This document shows positions 24,608-32,551 of a stretch of 64,000 bases of DNA, one piece after another. This DNA comes from Gammaproteobacteria bacterium. GTDB lineage: Bacteria; Pseudomonadota; Gammaproteobacteria; Steroidobacterales; Rariloculaceae. The notes beneath the pieces are model-generated. The model searched no databases. It was given only the letters and a program-made list of their open reading frames with translations, and was not told where the DNA came from. Position numbers and translations under genes: made by a program. The stretch is from contig DASVDR010000014.1 in assembly GCA_036381015.1 (NCBI GenBank), positions 1-64,000 on the forward strand, written 5' to 3'. Position 1 is the stretch's first letter, and each line of letters starts with the position of its first letter.

Positions 24608-25510
24608 ATGGACGAGACGGCCCGCCGCTCGACGGCTCCGCCCGGGTTTCTACTGATCGTCGCCTTCTTCGCGCCCTCGCTGCATGCCGCGGATCCCTGG
24701 GACATCGGCGACGACTACGGGGGCGTCGCCATGGCCGAGGAACATTGGACGATCGACGAGGCCTTTCCGGGCACCAAGGTGATCCTCGACGGGCGCTACT
24801 CGTTCCGGCGCCGCACGGGTCAACCTCGCGCTCGCGCGTGCGACTGCGGCGAGCCGCTGCCCGCCGCGGAGCGGCTCCGCAATACGATCGGCGCGCATTT
24901 GCAGTGGGGCAAGGGCGAGACGGCGCTCGAGTACGGGATCCTTTCCTTCGCATGGAAAGCGTCGCAGCGCAACTACGAGCCTTCGGCCGAAGGGGGGTTC
25001 CGCACGCTGCGCGATACGCTCGAGTGGGGCATTCTGAACGTCGCGAAGGACGATCCGCTCGGCATAGATTCATACGTCGAGCTCAACGTCGCGAGAGCGT
25101 CGCGCACATGGCAGTTCGCCGTGCCGAGCTCACCGTGGAGGTTCACGCTCGGCATCAACGCGTCGGCGGGCTATGCCTGGGCGGACTCCTTCGACGAGAC
25201 CTACGATGATGTCTCCAACATGACGATCGGCTCGTGGGGCAAAGGGACCGTGAGCCGCGGGCGGTGGGGCATGATCTACGTCGAGCAGCGCGTCGTGAAC
25301 GGGTGGACGTTCAGCAGCCCGTCGGCCGGCGGCACCGTGCAGCGCGAGGCGCGCGCACGCGCGGGCTACACGAACCGGCTGCGCGGCTGCCTGGATATCG
25401 AGGTGTTCGCGGAGAAGCGGTCGTTCAACTTCACTGATCCCCGGCTGACCGATCTCTACACGAAGAGCAAACGTGTCGGGGTTGCGCTCAGCTGCGCATT
25501 GACTCGCTAG
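24608..25510 (+). CDS. Putative outer-membrane barrel protein
   Basis: A 300-residue protein whose ATG immediately follows the MFS stop codon. The N-terminus (FLLIVAFFAPSLHA then ADPWDIG) is a signal peptide cleaved near residue 28. The rest alternates short amphipathic strands rich in Trp, Tyr and Gly (LQWGKGETALEYGILSFAWK, RWGMIYVEQRVVNGWTF) and ends KRVGVALSCALTR, consistent with an outer-membrane beta-barrel. I do not recognise a named family. Gene order suggests it could provide an outer-membrane step for the two MFS transporters, but no periplasmic adaptor is present, so this is only a suggestion. Confidence 0.7.
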   Translation: MDETARRSTAPPGFLLIVAFFAPSLHAADPWDIGDDYGGVAMAEEHWTIDEAFPGTKVILDGRYSFRRRTGQPRARACDCGEPLPAAERLRNTIGAHLQWGKGETALEYGILSFAWKASQRNYEPSAEGGFRTLRDTLEWGILNVAKDDPLGIDSYVELNVARASRTWQFAVPSSPWRFTLGINASAGYAWADSFDETYDDVSNMTIGSWGKGTVSRGRWGMIYVEQRVVNGWTFSSPSAGGTVQREARARAGYTNRLRGCLDIEVFAEKRSFNFTDPRLTDLYTKSKRVGVALSCALTR

Positions 25511-25670
25511 TGGCCGGTAACAGCTGGTTTTCGCGCCATTAGACCTAAGGGCAACTAGCGCGGTCGACGCGCGAGTGACAGTGTTGCCGAAAGTATTGCC
25601 CGAACGGCGCGGACGCCCGGACGCTTGCCGACGGCGATCCGACAGCAACCGAGCGCAAATGGAGTTCGTC

Positions 25671-27194
25671 ATGGCCGCCTTTCTCGGACGACATTCTTAC
25701 CCTCTTGCACCGTCGAGCAGCCAACTCGAGGGCGTCCGTGTCACGGTCGCCGCCGCACCGGCACCGGATGCCGTTCTGGGCGTGCCCGTGGTACCTCACG
25801 GCAAGCTGCCGACGGACGCGAACGTGACCTGGCAAACGCTCGCGGGCTGCAACTTCCAAGCGAAGCCCGGCCAAACCTTCGTGCTCCCGCGGGACAAGGC
25901 CACGCTGGTGCTGGTCGGCTTGGGGGACGCTGGCGAGCTCGACGCCGCCAGGCTGCGCAATGCGGCCGCCGCCTTCGCGCGCGCAACCGAATCGCATGGC
26001 CGCTTGACCATGATGCTCGCCGATATCGGTGCCGTGCCTGGCGACGTCGCCGCGCAGGCGGTCGTGGAGGGCATCTTGCTGGCCCGCTACCGGTACGGCG
26101 TGCTCAAGGCCGACACGGCCGTCACCCCCATCGCCGAGATCGTGCTCGTCAGCGATCGGGACATCGCGGCCGGGGCAGAGCGAGGCAAGGTGCTGGCCGC
26201 GGCGACCACCGTCGCGCGTGATCTGGCGAATGCGCCGCCCGCGCTGTTGACCGCCACCGCGATGGCGCAGGCCGCGCAGTCGCTGGGCCGCGAGCGCGGG
26301 CTCGAAGTCGAGGTTTTCGACAAGGACGCGCTGATCGAGCTCGGCTGCGGCGGTCTGCTCGGGGTCAACGCCGGCAGCAGTGAGCCGCCGGTGATGATCA
26401 AGCTCACGTACAAGCCGCGCGCTGCGGACGGCAGCGCTGCTACCTCCACCGGGCATCTCACGCTGGTCGGCAAGGGCATCATGTACGACGCAGGCGGCCT
26501 CGCGCTCAAACCCGCCGACGATGTTCACGCGAACATGAAGAACGACATGACCGGAGCGGGCTCGATTCTGGCGGCGATGCTGAGCTTGCCTGCCCTGCAC
26601 TGCCCCACCGAGGTCGTCGGTTATCTCATGTGCACTGACAATCGGCCGTCGGGCACCGCACTCGCCATGGGCGATGTGCTCGTAACCCGCGGCGGAAAGA
26701 CAGTCGAGGTTACCAACACCGATGCCGAGGGACGCCTGGTGATGGCCGATGCGCTGGTGCTGGCGACGGAGAACGAGACCGATGCCATCGTCGACATCGC
26801 CACCCTGACCGGCGCCTGCATGCGGGCGCTCGGCACGCAGATCGCCGGTGTGCTCGGCAACGATGAACAGCTGATCGACCAGGTGAAAACGGCAGCGTAT
26901 GCGACCGACGAGCCCGTCTGGCAGTTCCCTCTCGCGCGCCGGTACCGCAAGGAGCTGGACTCGAACGTGGCCGATCTCAAGAACCTTGGCGGTCCGAACG
27001 CCGGAACGATCATCGCGGCGCTGTTCCTGGAGGAGTTCGTCGCGGGCAAGCCCTGGGCCCACATCGATATCGCCGGGACGGCCGAAAGCGACGACGACGT
27101 GTCGTGGCATCCGGGCGGTTGCACCGGCTTCGGTGCGCGGCTGCTCGTGCAGCTGGCTGTCGACTTCAGGCCTGTCACGGGGAGCGGGCGGTGA
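25671..27194 (+). CDS. pepA: Leucyl aminopeptidase (M17 family)
   Basis: A 507-residue cytoplasmic metallo-aminopeptidase that releases N-terminal residues from peptides. The C-terminal catalytic domain is clear: GKGIMYDAGGLALKP (metal and substrate ligands, variant of the usual FDSGG/FDTGG), KNDMTGAGSILAAM, and the M17 signature NTDAEGRLVMADAL with the catalytic arginine, then ATLTGACMRALGTQIAG. The ATG at 25671 is preferred over that at 25659 because TGGAG lies six bases upstream of it. Length matches the family. It stands alone between the MFS operon and the convergent YihY gene. Confidence 0.93.
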   Translation: MAAFLGRHSYPLAPSSSQLEGVRVTVAAAPAPDAVLGVPVVPHGKLPTDANVTWQTLAGCNFQAKPGQTFVLPRDKATLVLVGLGDAGELDAARLRNAAAAFARATESHGRLTMMLADIGAVPGDVAAQAVVEGILLARYRYGVLKADTAVTPIAEIVLVSDRDIAAGAERGKVLAAATTVARDLANAPPALLTATAMAQAAQSLGRERGLEVEVFDKDALIELGCGGLLGVNAGSSEPPVMIKLTYKPRAADGSAATSTGHLTLVGKGIMYDAGGLALKPADDVHANMKNDMTGAGSILAAMLSLPALHCPTEVVGYLMCTDNRPSGTALAMGDVLVTRGGKTVEVTNTDAEGRLVMADALVLATENETDAIVDIATLTGACMRALGTQIAGVLGNDEQLIDQVKTAAYATDEPVWQFPLARRYRKELDSNVADLKNLGGPNAGTIIAALFLEEFVAGKPWAHIDIAGTAESDDDVSWHPGGCTGFGARLLVQLAVDFRPVTGSGR

Positions 27195-27211
27195 CGCTAT
27201 GGGACCTGATC

Positions 27212-28168
27212 CTATCGGTCAGGTAGGAACGCGTCTGCAGGTGCGGCCGCCCGACCGGCGCCGGCGACCACCTTGCACATCTCGGCACCGAAGAACAGCA
27301 TCTTGAAGACCGCGTTCATCCACAACATGAGCACGAGCAACGCGCCGAACGCACCGGATGCGCTCGGGCTGCTGCCGAGATAGAGCCCGTAGAGCGCGAG
27401 CACTTCGGCTGCGACACCCCACGCGACGGTCGAGATGAGCACGGCGAGCCACACGTCTCTCCAGCGGAGGCGGACGGGCGGCAGGATCTGGTACAGGATC
27501 GCAAAGGTGACCGCCGCGAGCACGAGGGCGCCGACCGGCGGGAGCAGTCGCTCGGCGGTCCAGCCGAGCAACGGCAAGCCGCCGAGGGCACGTACGATCC
27601 ACTGGGAGACCGCCATCAGCGCGAGAGCGGCGAGAAGCAGCGCGCCGCCGCCGAGCACCATCAGGAACGAGAGCGCGCGCTCGAGAAGCGTCGCCCAGAC
27701 CACCGTGCGGACGCGCCCGGAAACCAGCGGCGGATCGCGCTTCCAGATCGCCCGAAAGGTCATTCTGAGATGGCGAAACAGCACCGATGCAGTGAGCAGG
27801 AGACCCGCGAGGCCGATCGCCGTCGCGCCGACAGACTCCTGCTGCAACGCGCCGAGAAGGCCTTCGATCGTCGCGTGCAGCTCGCTCCCGAACCTGACCT
27901 CGATCTGCTCGAGCACCTGCCGCTCGGCCGCGGCGGCACCGTCCGAGAAGCGGAGCAGCAGCCCGAGCACCGACAGCAGTAACAAGAGCAGCGGGACGAG
28001 CGAGACGAACGCGAAGTACGCCATCGCCGCGGCGAAGTAGCGCGCGCGATCGCGTTCGTATTCGACCCAGGTAGCACGCAGCACACGGACGATACCGAGA
28101 CGACGGCGCCTGCCGGGCGAGCTCTCGCGCTCTTCGACCCGGGACGGTCCGTGCACGCGCGCTGCCAA
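27212..28168 (-). CDS. YihY/BrkB (virulence factor BrkB) family membrane protein
   Basis: A 318-residue protein with about six membrane helices. Family landmarks: DRARYFAAAMAYFAFVSLVP near the N-terminus, FRHLRMTFRAIWKRD, LERALSFLMVLGGGALLLAA, LLPPVRLRWRDVWLAVLIST, and SASGAFGALLVLMLWMNAVF. These correspond to the YihY (formerly annotated RNase BN) family of inner-membrane proteins of unsettled role. It lies 13 bases downstream of the DUF481 gene on the minus strand and converges with pepA. Confidence 0.9.
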   Translation of the reverse strand: MAARVHGPSRVEERESSPGRRRRLGIVRVLRATWVEYERDRARYFAAAMAYFAFVSLVPLLLLLLSVLGLLLRFSDGAAAAERQVLEQIEVRFGSELHATIEGLLGALQQESVGATAIGLAGLLLTASVLFRHLRMTFRAIWKRDPPLVSGRVRTVVWATLLERALSFLMVLGGGALLLAALALMAVSQWIVRALGGLPLLGWTAERLLPPVGALVLAAVTFAILYQILPPVRLRWRDVWLAVLISTVAWGVAAEVLALYGLYLGSSPSASGAFGALLVLMLWMNAVFKMLFFGAEMCKVVAGAGRAAAPADAFLPDR

Positions 28169-28181
28169 GACGATGCGAGCC

Positions 28182-29204
28182 TCAGAACGATCGCCCGATC
28201 GCGAACGAGAGCCCGAGATCGCTGTTCTCGAGCCCCTCCGGCGGATCGCTGTCGTAGCTTTCGTAGAGGCTCACGCTCCAGTGCACGTTGCCGATGATCG
28301 AGCGATGCAGGCTCGCATCGACCTCGACACGCCTTCGGGAGCGGTCGAAGCTGAAGAACGTCGTCGCGTCCGTCGTCACCTGGGTGTCGCCGCCGAGCTC
28401 GAACCAGTCCCACTCCAGCGTCACGAAGGCCTCGGCGCTCTCTTCCGTCCCTGGAATGTCGCGGTAACGCTCCCGATCCCCTGCGAGGCCGCCGTACAGC
28501 GCCACGACCGCACGGTTCGACTGGAGCAAGGTTCGGCCTCCGCCGAAGCCGAGCAGCGTTCTCGAGTCGAGGTCGAGCTCGAGATCCTCCTCGAGGTGCA
28601 AGCGGCCGATCGCGAACCACCGATTCTCGAGCAGGCGGCGCGACCTGAGCTGGAGGTAGTTGCGCCGTTGCGCCGTCTCGTCGTCGATCTCGCTGACGAT
28701 CGCGTCGACCGACAGCGTCGTGACGTACTTGCGCATCACGTTCTCGGCTTCCGCGTAGATCTTGAGGTCGAGCTCGTCGTTCGCGGTCAGGAAGTCGAGA
28801 CCGAAGTCGACGTAGCCGGACGTTCGCTCCGCGGGCGTGGCCGCGATCGGCGTGATGCGGATCACTTCCTGGGCCTCGACGTCCGCGGGGGCCGTCCCGG
28901 CCGTGACGGCGAGCCGCCCGGGAGACGTCGAGACGATCGACCCCGACAGCCGCTGTCCGGACTCGAGCTCGACGTCGAACTCTCGCGGGCTCGTCAGCGC
29001 CTCGACATTGCTCCAGTCGATGTCGACCGTGCCGGCTCCGTCGATCGAGAACGCGAGCTTGCCGCGCGCGAGCTCGATGACCTCGCCTGCGAGCCGATTG
29101 CCCGTGGTCAGAACGACGACGTCTCTCTCGTCCTCTTGCGCGTATGTGCAGCATGCCGCGGCGAGCAGCGCCGCACAGGCTGCGCCCGAAACGCACTTCC
29201 GCAT
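28182..29204 (-). CDS. DUF481 family outer-membrane-type protein
   Basis: A 340-residue exported protein. The ATG at 29204 follows a GAGAGAGG ribosome site and starts a signal peptide with several cysteines (CAALLAAACCTYAQ). Residues about 25-120 form a small beta domain (VVLTTGNRLAGEVIELARGK), then SGYVDFGLDFLTANDELDLK begins the DUF481 barrel with many beta strands such as VHWSVSLYESYDSDPP, ending GLSFAIGRSF with a terminal aromatic typical of outer-membrane barrels. DUF481 (YdiY-like) proteins are acid- or salt-related in some species; no function is assigned. Its promoter region is shared with the divergent glutaminase gene. Confidence 0.85.
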   Translation of the reverse strand: MRKCVSGAACAALLAAACCTYAQEDERDVVVLTTGNRLAGEVIELARGKLAFSIDGAGTVDIDWSNVEALTSPREFDVELESGQRLSGSIVSTSPGRLAVTAGTAPADVEAQEVIRITPIAATPAERTSGYVDFGLDFLTANDELDLKIYAEAENVMRKYVTTLSVDAIVSEIDDETAQRRNYLQLRSRRLLENRWFAIGRLHLEEDLELDLDSRTLLGFGGGRTLLQSNRAVVALYGGLAGDRERYRDIPGTEESAEAFVTLEWDWFELGGDTQVTTDATTFFSFDRSRRRVEVDASLHRSIIGNVHWSVSLYESYDSDPPEGLENSDLGLSFAIGRSF

Positions 29205-29280
29205 AGAAGCCTCTCTCCGATCGTCATCACGGCTCGGCAGTGCGACTCGAATGCTAGCGGGCGCTCGAGCCCCGGTAACG

Positions 29281-29298
29281 TGGACCTTTGTCCAATGG
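29281..29298 (+). promoter_or_regulatory. 18-bp inverted-repeat motif upstream of glutaminase
   Basis: TGGACCTTTGTCCAATGG contains the perfect inverted repeat TGGAC-CTTT-GTCCA and lies 38 bases before the glutaminase ATG. It is the counterpart of the motif at 21289-21306. It also sits upstream of the divergent DUF481 gene and could affect either gene. Confidence 0.5.
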
Positions 29299-29336
29299 CC
29301 TGCGCGGATGCGAGGCGGTGAAATGCTTCCGCAGGC

Positions 29337-30356
29337 ATGAGCGCGCGAACCGCACGGCGCGCCGGTGAGGCTTATGTCTCCACCGGCGTGTTGCCCCCTT
29401 CCAGGGCTGTCCACGAAGCCGTGTCCGATGCGTACGAGCGCTACCGGACGAATGCGGATGGGCGGCTCTCGGACGTCTACCCGAGCCTCCTCGCGGCCCG
29501 GCCGGACCGCTTCGGAATCTGCGTCGCGGGCGTCAGCGGCAACCTCTATTCGGCGGGCGACGCGAAGGTCGAGTTCGCGATCATGAGCGTGGCGAAGCCC
29601 TTCGTCTTCGCGCTCGTGTGCGCGGCGCTGGGGCCGGCACGGGCCCGGGATTGCCTCGGCGTCAACGCTACGGGCTTGCCGTTCAACTCGGTCGCGGCGA
29701 TCGAGAGAAGCGCGGACGGACGCACCAATCCGATGGTCAATGCGGGCGCCATCGCCGCGACGAGCCTCGTGCCCGGCGCAACCGCGGACGCGAAGTGGCG
29801 CGCCATCCGGGAGGGGCTGTCCCGGTTCGCCGGCCGGGAGCTCGTGCTCGACGAGGAAATCTACGCCTGCGCGTCGGCGGCGAACCATCGTAACCGCGGC
29901 ATCGCCCGGCTGCTGGCGAGCTGCGACCGCCTCTACTTCGATCCGGTCGAGACCGTCGACCTCTATACGAAGCAGTCCTCGCTGAAGGTCGCCGCGCGCG
30001 ATCTAGCCGTGATGGGCGCGACGCTCGCCGACGGGGGGATTCATCCGCTCACACGCGAGCGCGTCGTCGATGCCTCCGTCGGCCGCTACGTCCTCTCGGT
30101 GATGACGACCGCGGGGCTGTACGAAACCTCGGGCGATTGGCTGTACGAGGTCGGACTCCCGGGAAAGAGCGGGATCGGCGGCGGCATCGTCACCGTCTCG
30201 CCGGGCAAGTGCGGTCTCGGCACTTTCGCGCCGCTGCTCGACGTCGCGGGGAACAGCGTGAAAGGGTGCCTGGCTACCGCATTTCTGTCGAAAAGGCTCG
30301 GACTGGATCTCTTTGCGTCCGAGCCCTGGGGCGAGCCGAAGTCCGACGATTGGTGA
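29337..30356 (+). CDS. glsA: Glutaminase
   Basis: A 339-residue glutaminase of the serine beta-lactamase-like family, hydrolysing glutamine to glutamate and ammonia. Motifs: FAIMSVAKPFVFAL with the catalytic Ser-x-x-Lys, LPFNSVAAIE, the NPMVNAGAIA stretch with substrate-binding Asn, the tyrosine-containing segment DLYTKQSSLKVAARDLAVMG, and GLPGKSGIGGGIV. Length is a little above the usual 300-310 residues because of an N-terminal extension. The family's usual QSIS is MSVA here, with the catalytic pair retained. It is followed directly by a PAP2 relic on the other strand. Confidence 0.93.
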   Translation: MSARTARRAGEAYVSTGVLPPSRAVHEAVSDAYERYRTNADGRLSDVYPSLLAARPDRFGICVAGVSGNLYSAGDAKVEFAIMSVAKPFVFALVCAALGPARARDCLGVNATGLPFNSVAAIERSADGRTNPMVNAGAIAATSLVPGATADAKWRAIREGLSRFAGRELVLDEEIYACASAANHRNRGIARLLASCDRLYFDPVETVDLYTKQSSLKVAARDLAVMGATLADGGIHPLTRERVVDASVGRYVLSVMTTAGLYETSGDWLYEVGLPGKSGIGGGIVTVSPGKCGLGTFAPLLDVAGNSVKGCLATAFLSKRLGLDLFASEPWGEPKSDDW

Positions 30357-30486
30357 TTCGCCCAACGCCAAACCTTGTGCCGTAAAGTGCCTCGAGCACC
30401 GTGCGCGCGGCGTAGCTTGCGCTCGCGTGGGCCGACGGATAGCTCGGGAAGCACGGCGTCGGGACGAACGGCTCGAAGCCATCGAA
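30357..30486 (-). pseudogene. PAP2 / vanadium haloperoxidase-type remnant
   Basis: On the minus strand about 40 residues read GFEPFVPTPCFPSYPSAHAS followed by ASYAARTVLEALYG. This is the core motif of PAP2 and vanadium haloperoxidase-like enzymes, with the histidine of the usual PSYPSGHA motif. The frame has a TAG stop at 30487-30489 just upstream and loses similarity at the end of glsA, so both ends of the gene are gone. It occupies most of the 240-base glsA-tetR gap. It is a relic, not a gene. Confidence 0.65.
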
Positions 30487-30551
30487 CTACGCGCGGCCCG
30501 TGCTGGCTACTCCACGATCTGTAGCAGGCATGCTTCCGGGAGGGTTTGCAT

Positions 30552-30567
30552 TTGACCGTCCAGTCAA
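30552..30567. promoter_or_regulatory. Probable TetR operator upstream of the tetR gene
   Basis: TTGACCGTCCAGTCAA is an inverted repeat (TTGAC/GTCAA arms, six of seven outer positions symmetric) 29 bases before the TetR start. It matches the perfect palindrome ahead of emrA in 13 of 16 positions, so it is probably the autoregulatory site. Confidence 0.7.
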
Positions 30568-30596
30568 CTATCATGCGCCCCATCGAGGTGGTGGTC

Positions 30597-31211
30597 ATGG
30601 GACGAGTCAGCGACGCCCGAGAGCGATTGATGAGCGCGGCCGCCGAGTTGACCTGGGAAGCAGGCTACAACGCGGTGACCGTGGATGCCATTTGCGAGCG
30701 CGCCGGCGTCAAGAAGGGCAGCTTCTATCATTTCTTCGAGTCGAAGGCGGCGCTCGCCGTCGCCGCGCTCGACGCCTGGTGGGAAACGCACACGCGTCCG
30801 ACGCTCGATGCCGCGTTCTCGGTGACCGTGCCGCCGCTCGAGCGCTTCGAGCGCTACCTCGACGCGGTGTATCGCACCCAGCTCGAGATGCGGAAATCCA
30901 AGGGCCGCGTGCTCGGCTGCCCGTTCTTCAGCGTCGGCATGGAAAGCGGCGGCTTGGAGCCCGAGGTCTGGGAGGCTTCGCAACGCATCGTGGCGCGCAA
31001 GCGCAAGTACATCGAAGCGGCGATTCGCGACGCGAAGGAGGAAGGTCTCGTCGACGTGGACGACGTCGAGGAAGCGGCACAAAGCGTGCAGACGTTGATG
31101 GAAGGGGCGCTCGCGCGCGCCCGGGTCCAAAACAGCCCCGAGCCCATGCACGGCCTCTATGCGCCCGTGTTGCGTCTGCTCGGCGCCCGCAAGGAGCGGG
31201 TCCGCGCATAG
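30597..31211 (+). CDS. TetR-family repressor of the EmrAB operon
   Basis: A 204-residue TetR/AcrR regulator. The N-terminal HTH is clear: ARERLMSAAAELTWEAGYNA, then VDAICERAGVKKGSFYHFFE with the recognition helix around residues 38-46. The C-terminal ligand domain contains RVLGCPFFSVGMESG, as in TetR members with a C-terminal YcdC- or AefR-like fold. The ATG at 30597 is preferred over upstream in-frame starts because GAGGTGG precedes it and it leaves the operator free. It lies 89 bases ahead of emrA with matching operators at both promoters, so it likely represses itself and the efflux pump and is released by a pump substrate. Confidence 0.92.
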   Translation: MGRVSDARERLMSAAAELTWEAGYNAVTVDAICERAGVKKGSFYHFFESKAALAVAALDAWWETHTRPTLDAAFSVTVPPLERFERYLDAVYRTQLEMRKSKGRVLGCPFFSVGMESGGLEPEVWEASQRIVARKRKYIEAAIRDAKEEGLVDVDDVEEAAQSVQTLMEGALARARVQNSPEPMHGLYAPVLRLLGARKERVRA

Positions 31212-31253
31212 CGGGCCTGATTCCATCCCGGTTTCTCTTTTTTTGTCAAAGAT

Positions 31254-31269
31254 TTGACTAGATAGTCAA
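31254..31269. promoter_or_regulatory. Perfect palindromic operator ahead of emrAB
   Basis: TTGACTAGATAGTCAA is a perfect 16-bp palindrome 31 bases before the emrA start. It shares the TTGAC/GTCAA arms with the site at 30552-30567 and includes a TTGACT hexamer that could be a -35 element, so TetR binding would block transcription. Confidence 0.8.
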
Positions 31270-31300
31270 CTATTGTCTATCGGTTTCAGGAGGTCCGGCC

Positions 31301-32551
31301 ATGCCCCAAGAAGAAGGACGCACCCATACTCCCGACCCTCGTCGCCGCCGCCGTCGCATCGCGCTCGCCGGCCTCGCCGCGCTTTTCGCCGTCGCCGGCA
31401 CGGGCTACGGCGCCTATTGGCTCACGACCGGCCGCTTTCATGAATCGACCGAGGATGCCTACGTCGCGGGCAATCGTGTGCCCGTCATGGCCGAGGTCCA
31501 CGGCACCGTCGTCGCGGTCATGGCCGACGACACGATGCTCGTGCGCCAAGGACAGACGATCGTCCGGCTCGACGACACCGACGCGCGCGTAGCGCTCGAG
31601 CAGGCCGAGGCGAAGCTCGCATCGACCGTTCGTCGGATCCAGGGCGAATACGCGAAGGAGAAGCAGCTCGAGGCGGAGGTGGCCACTCGGCAGGCGTCGC
31701 TCGCGCTGGCCGAAAGCGACTACCGGCGTAATCGAAGATTGCACGCGAAGGGCGCCGCTTCGACGCAAGTGCTCGAGCACAGCGCGACGAGCGTCGAGGT
31801 CAACCGACACGCTCTCGCCGCGGCCGAGCGCGCGCTCGAGGTCCTACGGGCCGATTTGGGCGAGACCGACCTCGCGCATCATCCCGACGTCGCGCTCGCG
31901 GCCGCCGAGGTCCGTGCAGCCTACCTCGCGCTCGAGCGCACCAAGATCGTCGCGCCCGTGTCGGGCGTCGTCGCCAATCGCAACGTGCAGGTCGGACAGC
32001 AGGTCGATCCCGGCGCGCCTCTGATGGCGATCGTGCCGAGCGACGAGATCTGGGTCGATGCGAACTTCAAGGAGTCCCAGCTCGACGGCATCCGCATCGG
32101 CCAACCCGTCCTCTTGCACGCCGATGCTTACGGCGGCTCGGTCGCCTTTCACGGCAAGGTGATCGGCATCGGCGCCGGCACCGGGAGCGCGTTCTCGCTG
32201 CTGCCGCCCCAGAACGCGACCGGCAACTGGATCAAGATCGTGCAGCGCGTGCCCGTCCGCATCGGCATCGCCAAGGACGAGATCGAGGATCATCGCCTCC
32301 AGATCGGCCTGTCGATGGAAGTCACGGTCGACACGCGGCCGAGCGCTGCCGCGCCGGACTCGCTCGAGATCGTCGATCCCGGGAGCTATACGACCTCCGT
32401 GTACGACTTGCGCGCCACGGACGCCGACGGGCTCATCGCGCGGATCATCACGGCGAACAGCGCAGGCCGCATCGAGGAGGCCTCGACGAGCGGCCCGACG
32501 CGGTTCGCGCAGGACCTCGAGACCGGCGAGGCGGACGGCCATGGGGGCTAG
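31301..32551 (+). CDS. emrA: EmrA-type membrane fusion protein
   Basis: A 416-residue periplasmic adaptor of the HlyD/EmrA family. After an arginine-rich cytoplasmic tail (residues 1-20), one membrane helix follows (ALAGLAALFAVAGTGYGAYW). Then STEDAYVAGNRVPVMAEVHG and VRQGQTIVRLDDTDARVAL give the lipoyl half, a coiled-coil hairpin spans about residues 95-195 and TKIVAPVSGVVANRNVQVGQ gives the second lipoyl half. An AGGAGG ribosome site precedes the ATG. It overlaps emrB by 11 bases and follows its regulator. It should link EmrB to an outer-membrane channel, which is not encoded nearby. The C-terminal tail is longer than in E. coli EmrA. Confidence 0.93.
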   Translation: MPQEEGRTHTPDPRRRRRRIALAGLAALFAVAGTGYGAYWLTTGRFHESTEDAYVAGNRVPVMAEVHGTVVAVMADDTMLVRQGQTIVRLDDTDARVALEQAEAKLASTVRRIQGEYAKEKQLEAEVATRQASLALAESDYRRNRRLHAKGAASTQVLEHSATSVEVNRHALAAAERALEVLRADLGETDLAHHPDVALAAAEVRAAYLALERTKIVAPVSGVVANRNVQVGQQVDPGAPLMAIVPSDEIWVDANFKESQLDGIRIGQPVLLHADAYGGSVAFHGKVIGIGAGTGSAFSLLPPQNATGNWIKIVQRVPVRIGIAKDEIEDHRLQIGLSMEVTVDTRPSAAAPDSLEIVDPGSYTTSVYDLRATDADGLIARIITANSAGRIEEASTSGPTRFAQDLETGEADGHGG

